Source: Butyrivibrio sp. CB08
GTDB lineage: Bacteria > Bacillota > Clostridia > Lachnospirales > Lachnospiraceae
Direction of reading: 5' to 3'
Assembly (NCBI RefSeq): GCF_003625485.1
Contig: NZ_RAIR01000004.1
Span: 1-64,000 of the forward strand
Length of the DNA: 64,000 bases
Numbering within the stretch: position 1 is the first letter of the stretch; every line of letters starts with the position of its first letter. Made by a program: the position numbers and the translations under genes. A model generated the notes under the pieces. That model was not told the DNA's origin, searched no databases, and was given only the letters and a program-made list of their open reading frames with translations. This document shows positions 7,968 through 17,371 of the stretch, in pieces.

Positions 7968-9416
7968 ATGAGCAAGTACTACCTGGCAATAGACATCGGA
8001 GCCTCCAGCGGAAGGCACATTATAGGATGGCTTGAAGATGGCAGGATGAAACTTAAGGAGATCCACCGCTTCGAGAACAGACAGCGGGAGGAAAACGGTC
8101 ATCTCGTATGGGATATAGATAATCTCTGGAAGGGAATCATTGATGGTCTAAAGGCCTGCAAAACAGAAAATATGATCCCCGAAACTGTGGGAATAGATAC
8201 CTGGGGAGTAGACTACGTACTCCTTGATAAAGAAGGAAATATGGTGGGCGACGCTGTGGCCTACAGAGATAACAGAACAGTTGATATGGATAAAGCGCTG
8301 TCTAAGTTCATCTCTGAAAAAGAGCTGTACCAGAGGACAGGAATCCAGAAGCAGCCATTTAATACAATCTATCAGCTCCTGGCTCTTAAGAAGGAAAGTC
8401 CTGAGCAGCTTGAGGAAGCTGAAAGTCTTCTAATGATCCCTGACTACTTTAACTTTAGGCTCACAGGAGTAAGAAAGCAGGAATACACCAACGCCACCAC
8501 ATCAAATCTTGTAAATGCATCAGATAAAGAGTGGGACTTGGAGATCATAGATAAGCTTGGTCTTCCTAAAAAGCTTTTCGGAAAGCTTTCAGTTCCAGGA
8601 ACTGTTGTAGGGGATTTTTGCGATGAGATCGCTGAAGAAGCCGGATTTAAATCAACTGTTATTTTACCCGCGACCCACGATACAGGCTCAGCTTTCCTGT
8701 CTGTTCCAGCAAGGGATGAATCATCTGTATACCTCTCAAGTGGAACCTGGAGCCTTCTTGGAGTCGAGAATCCATCTCCAATAACAAGCGATATCGCTCA
8801 AAAAGAGAACCTGACCAACGAGGGCGGAGCCTTCTACCGCTATAGATTTTTAAAGAACATCATGGGACTTTGGATCATCCAGTCCATTAGAAGAGAGCTT
8901 AACGGAAGCGAGTACGTTGAGGGCAGAAAGAGTAAATACGCTACGGGTAAGACCTACAGCTTCCCTGACCTTATAGAGGAAGCAAGAAAGTGCAATGGTT
9001 TCGAGACTGTACTTGACGTAAACGACAGCTCTTTTCTCTCACCAGAGAGCATGATCGATGCCATAAAAGAAAACTGCCAGGCTAACGGCCAGAAGGTTCC
9101 TGAAAGTGTCGGAGAGATCATGCAGTGCGTATACAGCGGTCTTTCTAAGTGCTACGCAGATACCATAAAAGAGATTGAAGATATTACCGGCAAAAAGATC
9201 ACAGGCATCAACATAATCGGAGGCGGATGTCAGGACAATTACCTCAATGAACTGACAGCAAAGGCGACTGGACTTCCAGTTTTTGCAGGTCCCATAGAGG
9301 GCACAGCCATTGGAAATCTCGTTATTCAAATGATAACAGGTGGTTTGTTTGAAGATCTTCAGACCGCAAGGAACTGTATATTTGAAAGCTTTGACATAAA
9401 GACTTTTAACGAATAA
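7968..9416 (+). CDS. rhaB: Rhamnulokinase
   Basis: A FGGY-family sugar kinase that phosphorylates L-rhamnulose to L-rhamnulose 1-phosphate with ATP. The N-terminal phosphate-binding motif AIDIGASSGR starts at residue 7. The family hallmarks DTWGVDY, PATHDTGSAF and GGGCQDNYLN follow in order, the last being the ADENOSINE-type motif near the C-terminus. The length (482) is typical of RhaB. It is the first gene of rhaBAD, 18 bases ahead of rhaA. No rhamnose transporter or mutarotase is in the window, so uptake must be encoded elsewhere. Confidence 0.96.
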   Translation: MSKYYLAIDIGASSGRHIIGWLEDGRMKLKEIHRFENRQREENGHLVWDIDNLWKGIIDGLKACKTENMIPETVGIDTWGVDYVLLDKEGNMVGDAVAYRDNRTVDMDKALSKFISEKELYQRTGIQKQPFNTIYQLLALKKESPEQLEEAESLLMIPDYFNFRLTGVRKQEYTNATTSNLVNASDKEWDLEIIDKLGLPKKLFGKLSVPGTVVGDFCDEIAEEAGFKSTVILPATHDTGSAFLSVPARDESSVYLSSGTWSLLGVENPSPITSDIAQKENLTNEGGAFYRYRFLKNIMGLWIIQSIRRELNGSEYVEGRKSKYATGKTYSFPDLIEEARKCNGFETVLDVNDSSFLSPESMIDAIKENCQANGQKVPESVGEIMQCVYSGLSKCYADTIKEIEDITGKKITGINIIGGGCQDNYLNELTAKATGLPVFAGPIEGTAIGNLVIQMITGGLFEDLQTARNCIFESFDIKTFNE

Positions 9417-9434
9417 AAATGGGAGGATTACAAA

Positions 9435-10697
9435 ATGAGTTACGAACAGGCAAAAGAAAAGTACGCAGCTATCGGCATTGATACAGAAGCTGCCATTTCA
9501 AAAATTAAGGACGTTCAGATCGCGCTCCACTGCTGGCAGGGCGATGATGTAAGAGGCTTTGACACAGACCCAAATAAGCCCCTCACAGGTGGAATCCAGA
9601 CAACAGGCAATTACCCGGGAAGAGCAAGAACTCCAGAGGAGCTCATGGCTGATATTGACGAGGTTTTAAAACTTATCCCTGGAAAAGCTAAGATGAATCT
9701 TCACGCCAGCTATGCTATCTTTGATGATGAAAACGGCGGATGGGTAGACAGAGACAAGCTCGAGCCCAAGCACTTCAAGAAATGGGTGGATTTCTGCAAG
9801 GAGAGAGGCCTTGGATGCGACTTTAACCCAACATTCTTCTCTCACCCTAAATGCGATCCACTTACCCTTGCTTCTCCAAACGAGGAGACAAGAAAGTTCT
9901 GGATCGAGCATGGTAAGGCCTGCATCAGGATCTCTCAGTATCTTGCCGAGGAGCTTGGCCAGACCTGCGTTATGAACATCTGGACCGGAGACGGCTTTAA
10001 GGATGTTCCAGCTGACAGGAAGGGCCCTCGTGACAGATACAAGGATTCCATCGAGCAGATCCTTTCTGAGCCCTTCGATTTTAACAAGGTTAAGCCCTGC
10101 GTAGAGTCCAAGGTATTCGGTATCGGAGTTGAGTCCTACACCGTTGGAAGCGCTGAGTTCACACTGACCTTTGCTGCAACCCACATGGATAAGTGCATTC
10201 CTCTTATGGATAACGGACACTACCACCCTACAGAGGTTGTAAGCGACAAGATCCCTGCGCTTCTGTCCTTCTTCCCTAACATCGCTCTTCACATCACAAG
10301 GCCTGTACGCTGGGATTCTGACCACGTTGTGCTCTTTGATGATGAGACAAAAGAGATCGCCAAAGAGATTGTTCGTTGTGGCGGACTAGAAGGCTCTGTA
10401 TTCATGGCTCTCGACTACTTCGACGCTTCCATCAACAGAATTGGCGCATGGGTGACAGGATACAGGAACACTCAGAAAGCTCTTTTAAATGCCCTTCTGA
10501 CACCAAGTGATGAGCTCAAGAAGCTTCAGGACTCCCAGAATTTCAGCAAGCTCCTTGTAAGCCAGGAAGAGCTTAAGACAATGCCATTTGGCGATGTATG
10601 GAACGAGTTCTGCAAGAGATGCGGCGCTCCAGAGGATGGTCAGTGGTTTGAAGAAGTTGAGAAGTATGAAAAAGACGTACTCTCAAAGAGAGTGTGA
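9435..10697 (+). CDS. rhaA: L-rhamnose isomerase
   Basis: Converts L-rhamnose to L-rhamnulose, the first step of the pathway. The 420-residue TIM-barrel protein has the expected landmarks: ALHCWQGDDV near the N-terminus, LHASYAIF, FNPTFFSHP, and the metal-ligand region MDNGHYHPTE followed by HITRPVRWDSDHVV. The length matches RhaA from Firmicutes and enterobacteria. The ribosome-binding site GGGAGGA precedes the ATG, and the gene sits between rhaB and rhaD with short spacers. Confidence 0.97.
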   Translation: MSYEQAKEKYAAIGIDTEAAISKIKDVQIALHCWQGDDVRGFDTDPNKPLTGGIQTTGNYPGRARTPEELMADIDEVLKLIPGKAKMNLHASYAIFDDENGGWVDRDKLEPKHFKKWVDFCKERGLGCDFNPTFFSHPKCDPLTLASPNEETRKFWIEHGKACIRISQYLAEELGQTCVMNIWTGDGFKDVPADRKGPRDRYKDSIEQILSEPFDFNKVKPCVESKVFGIGVESYTVGSAEFTLTFAATHMDKCIPLMDNGHYHPTEVVSDKIPALLSFFPNIALHITRPVRWDSDHVVLFDDETKEIAKEIVRCGGLEGSVFMALDYFDASINRIGAWVTGYRNTQKALLNALLTPSDELKKLQDSQNFSKLLVSQEELKTMPFGDVWNEFCKRCGAPEDGQWFEEVEKYEKDVLSKRV

Positions 10698-10722
10698 GAA
10701 TTTTAGATAGGAGATTTTTGAA

Positions 10723-11547
10723 ATGAAAGTTTTAGATGCTGAGTTTACACAAGGTTTTATCCGCATGGCGGGTGACGGCTGGGAGCAGGGCTGGCACGAG
10801 AGAAACGGCGGAAACCTGTCCTACAGGATGAAGCCTGAAGAAGTAGATATGGTAAAAGAGGACCTCTCTGCCCGTGAGTGGCAGCCAATCGGAACAACTG
10901 TCCCTGACCTCGCTGGAGAGTTCTTCATGGTAACAGGTTCTGGCAAGTTCTTCAGAAACGTCATCATCAAGCCAGAAGACAGTTTCTGCATTATCGAGGT
11001 TGACGACAAGGGCGAAAATTACCGCATCATGTGGGGCCTTGTTAATGGCGGAAGACCAACATCAGAGCTTCCTTCACACCTTATGAACCACGAAGTCAAA
11101 AAGAAAAAGACTGACGGCAGATACCGTGTTATCTACCACGCACATCCAGCCAACACCATAGCTCTTACCTTTGTTCTTCCTCTTACAGACGAGGCCTTCA
11201 CAAGAGAGCTCTGGGAAATGGCTACAGAGTGCCCTGTTGTATTCCCTGATGGTATCGGAGTTGTGCCATGGATGGTTCCTGGCGGAAGAGAGATTGCTGT
11301 AGAAACCAGCAAACTCATGGAAAAGTATGACGTAGCAATCTGGGCTCACCACGGAATGTTCGCAGCCGGCGAGGACTTCGATCTGACCTTCGGTCTCATG
11401 CACACAGTTGAAAAGTCCGCAGAGATCCTGGTTAAGACCCTCTCAATGACCGGAACAAAGAGACAGACCATCACTCCAGATGATTTCAGAAACCTTGCTA
11501 AGGATTTCAAAGTCACTCTCCCTGAGAGATTCTTATTTGAGAAGTAA
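10723..11547 (+). CDS. rhaD: Rhamnulose-1-phosphate aldolase
   Basis: A class-II (zinc-dependent) aldolase that splits L-rhamnulose 1-phosphate into dihydroxyacetone phosphate and L-lactaldehyde. The AraD/FucA fold is evident from ERNGGNLSYR near residue 27, TGSGKFFRN, the zinc-ligand region YHAHPANT and the later WAHHGMFAAGEDF. The length is 274 residues, the family norm. It ends one base before the converging cobD stop codon, leaving no room for a terminator, so read-through antisense transcription of the cobalamin operon tail is possible. Confidence 0.96.
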   Translation: MKVLDAEFTQGFIRMAGDGWEQGWHERNGGNLSYRMKPEEVDMVKEDLSAREWQPIGTTVPDLAGEFFMVTGSGKFFRNVIIKPEDSFCIIEVDDKGENYRIMWGLVNGGRPTSELPSHLMNHEVKKKKTDGRYRVIYHAHPANTIALTFVLPLTDEAFTRELWEMATECPVVFPDGIGVVPWMVPGGREIAVETSKLMEKYDVAIWAHHGMFAAGEDFDLTFGLMHTVEKSAEILVKTLSMTGTKRQTITPDDFRNLAKDFKVTLPERFLFEK

Positions 11548-11548
11548 T

Positions 11549-12610
11549 TTACAGTACTTCTATCAGCCTTTCATTAGAAACATGATCTTTTACTGCGATG
11601 CGATAGTAGCCTTCTGGCAGCCCCTCAAAGGTTGCGCAGTCCCTTATGAGGATGTGCTTATCAAGGAGCTTCTCGTAAAGGTTACTGCCTCTAAGCAGTA
11701 CAAAGTTTGTGTCCGAATAAAAAACCTTTATCCCTTTTTTAAGAAGCCTCGATGTGAGAAAACTCCGTTCCTCGCGGATCATGTCGAGGCTTTTTTGTAT
11801 GTAGTTATCCGCAGAGCCTGCTGCCGGGTCGACGGAACCCTCTGGCCTGGTTCCTGCTGCCAGAATATTAGCGCAGGCTACTCCTGCTGCCTCCGCAAAG
11901 GCTGACATGTTCCACTCTGGAAGGAATCGCCTTAATCTTTCAACGTTTGCTGCCTGAGACAGGCAAGATCCCACTCTCACCCCTGGTATGGAGAACAGCT
12001 TGGTGTAGGCGTCCACGACGTAGAGGTTGTCATACTGGCCAATGTAAGCCCTGGCGCTGGATTGTCCATCCGAGAGCTTATAAAAACACTCATCCACTAA
12101 AACAGCCGCGCCTGCTTCCTTACATCTCTTAAGCACAGCCTCAAACACATCCTTCTTTACGCATCTTCCCGTTGGATTATTGGGATTCCCCAGAATGACC
12201 AGGTCCACATCTTCAGTGATAGCACCTACAAAATCCATCGTAAGCTCGAAATCATCATCCTCTGAAAGCTGATATGTTGCAGTCTCGCACTCTCTTACCA
12301 TCCCCAGGGCATGAACATACCCATAGAAGCTTGGAACTGGCAAAAGAGCTTTCTTCGGACTGAGCAACATTGCAATAGCTGAAAGGAGCTCTGATGCGCC
12401 ATTTCCTCCGATAACGCATGAAGCATCTACTCCCTCAGCTCTGGCAACAGCCTGTCTGAAGTTCCTCTGATCCATGTCCGGATATTTATCCACATCGCAG
12501 ACGGCCCCGGTAAGTGCTTTTTTCACTTCCTCAGGGCATGGATATGGATTTAAGCTCACAGAAAAATCCAGATCTATTCTTTTGTCGTAAATCTCACCGC
12601 CATGCAACAT
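11549..12610 (-). CDS. cobD: L-threonine-O-3-phosphate decarboxylase
   Basis: A PLP-dependent class-I/II aminotransferase-fold enzyme of the HisC-like CobD family. It makes (R)-1-aminopropan-2-ol O-2-phosphate, the linker attached by CbiB. Motifs seen include the N-terminal HGGE, NPNNPTGR near residue 160, and the PLP lysine region YTKLFSIPGVRVG. The ATG at 12610 is chosen over an in-frame TTG two codons upstream; it overlaps the end of cbiB, implying translational coupling. A HisC is the alternative for such sequences, but the HGG start and operon place make CobD very likely. It is the last gene of the operon. Confidence 0.9.
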   Translation of the reverse strand: MLHGGEIYDKRIDLDFSVSLNPYPCPEEVKKALTGAVCDVDKYPDMDQRNFRQAVARAEGVDASCVIGGNGASELLSAIAMLLSPKKALLPVPSFYGYVHALGMVRECETATYQLSEDDDFELTMDFVGAITEDVDLVILGNPNNPTGRCVKKDVFEAVLKRCKEAGAAVLVDECFYKLSDGQSSARAYIGQYDNLYVVDAYTKLFSIPGVRVGSCLSQAANVERLRRFLPEWNMSAFAEAAGVACANILAAGTRPEGSVDPAAGSADNYIQKSLDMIREERSFLTSRLLKKGIKVFYSDTNFVLLRGSNLYEKLLDKHILIRDCATFEGLPEGYYRIAVKDHVSNERLIEVL

Positions 12611-13607
12611 AACCAATCACCAGTAGCACCGCTACCCACAAGTATTCTGTCAAAAACATGAGCCTTGCGGCCCTCTTTATATCTGCCTTTTCAATAGGCC
12701 TTGTATCATCCCCGATATAGGGCTTATGAACCATCTTACCAAAATAGCTGGAATCGCCTCCAAGGCGAAGCCCTAAAGCTCCAGCACATACGCTCTCAGT
12801 CTGTGCAGAGTTGGGAGACTTGTGATTATAGCGGTCACGCTTAAATATAGCGAAAGCTCTTTTCCCGCTATAGTCTCTGCCACCTATGAATGCTGCCAGA
12901 ACCATCATCAGGGCAGATAACCTTGCCGGGATGTAGTTCCAGACGTCGTCCATCTTAGCTGCCACGCGGCCAAAGTACTCGTACCTGTCACTGTGATAAC
13001 CAAGCATGGAATCCATTGTGTTTACTGCTTTGTACGCAAATCCAAGAATGGGACCGCCAATAAATGTATAGATAAGGGGTGCGATGATGCCATCTGAAGT
13101 GTTCTCGGCGATGGTCTCAACCACAGCCCTTGTTATGCCAGCTTCGTCAAGATTTTCCGTATCGCGGCCAACTATCATGGAAAGGGCCTTTCTCGCTTCC
13201 GTAAGATTCCCGCCTTCGGCTGATTCCATGGCCCTGTAGACTTTCATGCTCTCGTCGGACAGACTCTTTGCTGCAAGGATGTAACAGGTCAAAATCGCTT
13301 CTACAAAAACTCCAAGCCACCTGTTTATTCGATAGGCTCCAAGCTGAACAATTGCAGTAACCAGCACAGTAAGCACAACCACCACAAGCCATGTCACTCC
13401 GCCAAGAAAGATCTTCTTCCTGTTTGCAGAGTCCGTACCCGTTGCAGCAGCACCATCCTGATTGCCACCTTCTTTATTCAGTTTCTTGTCCATCCATCCA
13501 ATAAGCGCCCCAATAAGTCGTATGGGATGGGGAAAATTATGGGGATCTCCAATTATGCGGTCCAGCACCACACCAAACGCAAACCCCAGTATATGTTCCA
13601 GTATCAT
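12594..13607 (-). CDS. cbiB: Adenosylcobinamide-phosphate synthase
   Basis: An integral membrane protein of the CobD/CbiB family that attaches the aminopropanol phosphate side chain to adenosylcobyric acid. It starts with the signature GFVLDRIIGDPHNFPHPIRLIG-type segment (here FGVVLDRIIGDP) and has about five hydrophobic helices. It also has the conserved ETIAENTSDGIIAPL and NTMDSMLGYHSDRY stretches and the SPNSAQTESVCAGALG motif. A hydrophilic insert (about residues 40-65, rich in Gly, Asp and Asn) is somewhat longer than usual. The start has AGGA eight bases upstream. It overlaps cobD. Confidence 0.95.
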   Translation of the reverse strand: MILEHILGFAFGVVLDRIIGDPHNFPHPIRLIGALIGWMDKKLNKEGGNQDGAAATGTDSANRKKIFLGGVTWLVVVVLTVLVTAIVQLGAYRINRWLGVFVEAILTCYILAAKSLSDESMKVYRAMESAEGGNLTEARKALSMIVGRDTENLDEAGITRAVVETIAENTSDGIIAPLIYTFIGGPILGFAYKAVNTMDSMLGYHSDRYEYFGRVAAKMDDVWNYIPARLSALMMVLAAFIGGRDYSGKRAFAIFKRDRYNHKSPNSAQTESVCAGALGLRLGGDSSYFGKMVHKPYIGDDTRPIEKADIKRAARLMFLTEYLWVAVLLVIGYVAWR

Positions 13608-13627
13608 TTATAAGTTCCTATTCAAGA

Positions 13628-14407
13628 TCAATATCGTACTACGACGCCAACCACAGCCAGCACCACCAGTGCCACCACCTCAGCCACTACCACAAAGTAC
13701 CCCGCAGTATCACCCGTGACGCCGCCAAATCTCTTTTTGCACATAAACCAGTAATAGGTGCTAAAGGCAAAAAGTGCAACTCCGCAGCCTATGCATGAAA
13801 TCACATCAATAAACGCCCACAAAGCCTCAGCAAACGTATACTGCGTAAGCAGTATCATGATATCAGCAGTATCCGCCTGGCCTGTCTCCCTGGCCAGCAT
13901 TCCATCAGGTTTGGCCTTTGGAAGCAGGATGCTCCACAATCCGCAAAGGGCTCTGACTGCTATGAAGGCGGCCGCGTAGCAATAGATCCCGTAGTCCTGA
14001 CGCCCTGCGTTCCAGTTGTGAACCACAAGGTACAGCGCTCCAAGCCACACCAGAGATAGTTTTAACAGTCCGATTACAGCAAATGCCCCAATATGAGGGT
14101 CTTTCATGATCTCAAGGCTCTTCTCCTTATCGGAAAAAGAGCTTTTGGCGTCCATGACATCCATGAAGCCGTCAAGGTGAAATCCTCCCGTGATCACAAG
14201 TGGAATCAGCGCCAGGATTGCCGTCATCACAAACACCGGAAGTCCCTCCAATAATCCCGCAGCAGCTACGATCAGTGCTACAACTGCGCCAATCAGGGGC
14301 AGGAAGCTTATGGCATGCCTGTACTCCCGGTCCTCCCACTGAAATGTGGGCATGGGAATCCTGGAATACATTGAAAATGCTATAGCAATGCTCTTAATTA
14401 TGCTCAT
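13628..14407 (-). CDS. cobS: Adenosylcobinamide-GDP ribazoletransferase
   Basis: A polytopic membrane enzyme (about six hydrophobic segments) that joins adenosylcobinamide-GDP and alpha-ribazole (phosphate), the last assembly step of cobalamin. Seen in sequence: SMYSRIPMP near the start, the ITGGFHLDGFMDVMDA motif with acidic residues for metal binding, and KDPHIGAFAV. I place the start at the ATG at 14407, which has GGAGG directly upstream and begins with the conserved region; an upstream in-frame start would add 21 residues inside cobU. The gene overlaps cobU by 14 bases. The C-terminal tail is very rich in valine. Confidence 0.94.
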   Translation of the reverse strand: MSIIKSIAIAFSMYSRIPMPTFQWEDREYRHAISFLPLIGAVVALIVAAAGLLEGLPVFVMTAILALIPLVITGGFHLDGFMDVMDAKSSFSDKEKSLEIMKDPHIGAFAVIGLLKLSLVWLGALYLVVHNWNAGRQDYGIYCYAAAFIAVRALCGLWSILLPKAKPDGMLARETGQADTADIMILLTQYTFAEALWAFIDVISCIGCGVALFAFSTYYWFMCKKRFGGVTGDTAGYFVVVAEVVALVVLAVVGVVVRY

Positions 14408-14963
14408 GCTCCCTCCATTTCCCTTGCGAGTACTCGTATATCTTATCTGCCAAGTCTCGAAGCTTCTCATTCACCAGCGCTACCAGCCTTGCGTATCTTC
14501 TTGTGTCCTCATCGTACCCTTCCCCATCCATGGGAAAAGAGTTTGTGACTATCACCAGGTTTTTGCACATTCCTGAAAGAGCCTTGATGTCAGAAACCAC
14601 CTTGCTTACTACGTCTTCGTCAGACCTCTTAACAGGCTCTTTTCCCTGGGTCTGCACCTCTGCCCCATCCTCATGCATCACATTTCCCACAAGGTTTGAA
14701 ACGCACTCCAAAAGGAAGGTGGAATCCTCAATACCAGCGACCTTAGACGCAGCACCAGCTACATCCACTGGGGCCTCAACGGTAAAAAAGCCTTTCCCTT
14801 CACGGAGCTTTTGATGCTTTTTAACTCTCGCATCGCCCTCTTCTCCAAAAGGAATCATGGTGGCTATGTATATTCTCTTGTCACTTTCAGACTGCTCCAT
14901 GACCAGGGATTCAGCAAGAGCTGATTTTCCGCTGTTCGGAACACCCACAACAAGTGTGATCAT
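14394..14963 (-). CDS. cobU: Adenosylcobinamide kinase / guanylyltransferase
   Basis: A bifunctional nucleotide-loop enzyme that phosphorylates adenosylcobinamide and then transfers GMP to it. The Walker A motif GVPNSGKSA is at residues 8-16, and RIYIATMIPFGEEGDARVKKHQ matches the CobU region carrying the guanylylated histidine. LVIVTNSFPMDGEGYDEDTRRY is the late conserved block, somewhat diverged from classic CobU, which has VTNEVG there. At 189 residues it is typical. The start overlaps the cobT stop by one base (TGATG), indicating coupled translation. Confidence 0.9.
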   Translation of the reverse strand: MITLVVGVPNSGKSALAESLVMEQSESDKRIYIATMIPFGEEGDARVKKHQKLREGKGFFTVEAPVDVAGAASKVAGIEDSTFLLECVSNLVGNVMHEDGAEVQTQGKEPVKRSDEDVVSKVVSDIKALSGMCKNLVIVTNSFPMDGEGYDEDTRRYARLVALVNEKLRDLADKIYEYSQGKWREHEHN

Positions 14964-16021
14964 CAGTTAATCCTCTTGTATTCGTCAATACTGTAGTCGC
15001 TAAATTCCGCGCCTCCAAGGTAATAGTCCATAACAACGTCAAGTAATGGAAACAGCATGATCGCGCCAGTTCCCTCTCCAAGAGCCATGTTTCCTTCGAT
15101 GAGGGGTGCAAGCCCAAGCTTCCCAAGCGCCATGAGATTTCCCTTTTCTCTTCCAGCATGGGAGGGGATAACATACTCTTTTACCCCGGGAACAAGCCTT
15201 TCAGCTACAAGAGCAGCTGTGGTGCTGATAACACCATCAACCACAACAGGAAGGTGGCTAAGCGCAGCGCCGATGCAGAGTCCGCAAAGCCCAGCTATAT
15301 CATATCCTCCAAGGCACGCAAGGATTTCAAGAGCATCTCCAGCTCCGTACTTATTTACAGCCGCTTTTACCACTTCTCTTTTCCTGGATAATCCTGCATC
15401 ATCAAGACCTGAGCCTCTTCCAACGATTTCCTCACTGTCCTCATGCAAAAGAGCTGACAGCACCCCTGCAGATGTGGTGGTATTTCCAATTCCCATCTCC
15501 CCTGTAGCTATTACTTTGTAGCCCTTTGCTGCAAGGTCTTTCGTAAGCTCAATTCCTCTCTCTATGGCAAGTAGAGTCTCATCCTCAGTCATGGCTGGCT
15601 CTTTTACAAAATTCCTGGTGCCCTTTCTTACCTTTAGATCGATCACGCCATCGATGGTCTCGTCGCAGTCAATTCCCATATCCACAGGAATGATATCCAC
15701 TTTCGCAGACCTTCCCAGGGTGCAGGCTGTACTAATGCCACTTCCAAGAGCAGCAGCAACGGCCTTCGTTATCTCTTTTCCAGTCTGGGAAATCCCTTCC
15801 TCAACCACTCCATTGTCGGAGCACATGATGACTGCGGCGCGCTTATCTAAAGATGGAGCCACTGTCCCCTGGATCGCTGCTATCCTTGCCACCACCTTCT
15901 CAAAATCTCCAAGGCCGTCTATAGGCTTTGAAATTCCATCCCACTTATCCCTTGAAGCCTGATAAATGGCTGCGGAAGGCGGTTCGATATTAAGTTTAGA
16001 TAGTTTCTCTCTTGTTAACAT
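14963..16021 (-). CDS. cobT: Nicotinate-nucleotide:dimethylbenzimidazole phosphoribosyltransferase
   Basis: Makes alpha-ribazole 5'-phosphate by transferring phosphoribose from nicotinate mononucleotide to the lower-ligand base. The sequence has MCSDNGVVEEGISQTG, GEMGIGNTTTSAG and the C-terminal GEGTGAIMLFPLLD, which contains the catalytic glutamate. The length (352) is normal. No bzaABCDE or bluB genes for making the base are in the window, so the lower ligand may be imported or made elsewhere. It is encoded two bases after cbiA. Confidence 0.96.
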   Translation of the reverse strand: MLTREKLSKLNIEPPSAAIYQASRDKWDGISKPIDGLGDFEKVVARIAAIQGTVAPSLDKRAAVIMCSDNGVVEEGISQTGKEITKAVAAALGSGISTACTLGRSAKVDIIPVDMGIDCDETIDGVIDLKVRKGTRNFVKEPAMTEDETLLAIERGIELTKDLAAKGYKVIATGEMGIGNTTTSAGVLSALLHEDSEEIVGRGSGLDDAGLSRKREVVKAAVNKYGAGDALEILACLGGYDIAGLCGLCIGAALSHLPVVVDGVISTTAALVAERLVPGVKEYVIPSHAGREKGNLMALGKLGLAPLIEGNMALGEGTGAIMLFPLLDVVMDYYLGGAEFSDYSIDEYKRIN

Positions 16022-16023
16022 TC

Positions 16024-17364
16024 TTAGATCTTTCTCAAAAATTCCTCTATAAATTCAGGGCAGGATGGGTAATAAAGGTGGGCAAATCCAGCAAATACGT
16101 TATTCTTTGCCTGATACCCTTCCCAGGACCTGCTGCCTGTGGGCTTACTCATCTCGCAAAGGTCGCCATTATCCGTGGTATCGCAGTAGTGGAATTCGTG
16201 CCCCCTTACGGTCCTGCCAGCCTTAAGGTATGTCGTATCCTCTTTAGCCGTCACATTCACATATCCAAAGTGGCCAAGCTTCTCTGTCATAAAGCCCTGC
16301 CCTGGCAAAACTCCTGCCATGTCGTAAACTGCGCCATCTACGCCTATAAAGGATTCCTTAAGATACAGAAATCCGCCGCACTCAGCAAGAATAGGAACTC
16401 CGCTATCAGCAGCCTGCTTAATCTCCCGCCTCATGGATTCGTTCTCAGAAAGCGCCTTTAAGTACAGCTCCGGATATCCGCCTCCGAAGATGTACCCATG
16501 TGCCTTAGGCAGATGCTCATCATGGATCGGGGAAAAGAACTTTATCCTGGCCCCAAGCTTTTCAAGGAACCTGAGGTTATCCTCATAGTAGAAGCAGAAA
16601 GCCTCATCCATGGCTATTCCGACGGCCTTATCTGTAACTGGTGACAGCTCAGGTATGGTCACATCCATAACCTTTGCGCTACCTGCGATCTCCATAAACG
16701 TATCATAGTCAAAGCTCTTTTCAAGCTCTGTTGCCACGTAATCAATAATATCTAAAACTTCCGGCACTTCATCAGGCATGATGAGCCCTAAGTGTCTGCT
16801 CCCAAGAAGCTCTCCCTTTAATTTGGGAAGAACCGCAATCGTTGGAATCCCCAGCTCTCTTTTGATCTCAGCAGCAATGTCTGATGCGATCATCGGAGAG
16901 ATGTTGTTAAGGATGATTCCCTCGATCACTCCGACGCCGTACTCTGAAAAGCCCTTGATAAGCGGAATTACAGACCTGCTCATACCACGGCAGTTGACCA
17001 CCATGATGGCGGGAGTTCCTGTCTTTACGCAAAGGTCATAGGATGACCCTTCCATGGAGCAGCTCCCCATGCCATCGTAAAAGCCCATGACGCCTTCGAT
17101 GACGGAAATATCGCGCCCTTTGGCGCCTTCTGCCATGCTTTGTAAAACACCCTCGCTTCCAGCAAGGAACAGATCCAGGTTCTCTGAAGGGATCCCAAGG
17201 ACCTTCTTATGGAACATGGGGTCAATGTAGTCAGGGCCACACTTAAAGCCAGCGGGCTTTAAACCTCTCTTTTGGAGGAGCCTTAAAATCCCGCAGGTGA
17301 TCAGTGTTTTACCGCTGCCACTTCCAGGGGCACATATTAAGATTCTTGGATCTTCAAGTCTCAT
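16024..17364 (-). CDS. cbiA: Cobyrinate a,c-diamide synthase
   Basis: An ATP- and glutamine-dependent amidase that converts cob(II)yrinate to the a,c-diamide. The N-terminal dethiobiotin-synthetase-like domain begins with the nucleotide-binding motif APGSGSGKT, and the C-terminal class-I glutamine amidotransferase-like domain has the nucleophile block PILAECGGFLYL near residue 327 and a late GHEFHYCD histidine block. The length of 446 is typical for CbiA and too short for CbiP. The ATG at 17364 has GAGG five bases upstream and is preferred over the GTG two codons earlier. Confidence 0.95.
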   Translation of the reverse strand: MRLEDPRILICAPGSGSGKTLITCGILRLLQKRGLKPAGFKCGPDYIDPMFHKKVLGIPSENLDLFLAGSEGVLQSMAEGAKGRDISVIEGVMGFYDGMGSCSMEGSSYDLCVKTGTPAIMVVNCRGMSRSVIPLIKGFSEYGVGVIEGIILNNISPMIASDIAAEIKRELGIPTIAVLPKLKGELLGSRHLGLIMPDEVPEVLDIIDYVATELEKSFDYDTFMEIAGSAKVMDVTIPELSPVTDKAVGIAMDEAFCFYYEDNLRFLEKLGARIKFFSPIHDEHLPKAHGYIFGGGYPELYLKALSENESMRREIKQAADSGVPILAECGGFLYLKESFIGVDGAVYDMAGVLPGQGFMTEKLGHFGYVNVTAKEDTTYLKAGRTVRGHEFHYCDTTDNGDLCEMSKPTGSRSWEGYQAKNNVFAGFAHLYYPSCPEFIEEFLRKI

Positions 17365-17371
17365 ACACACC

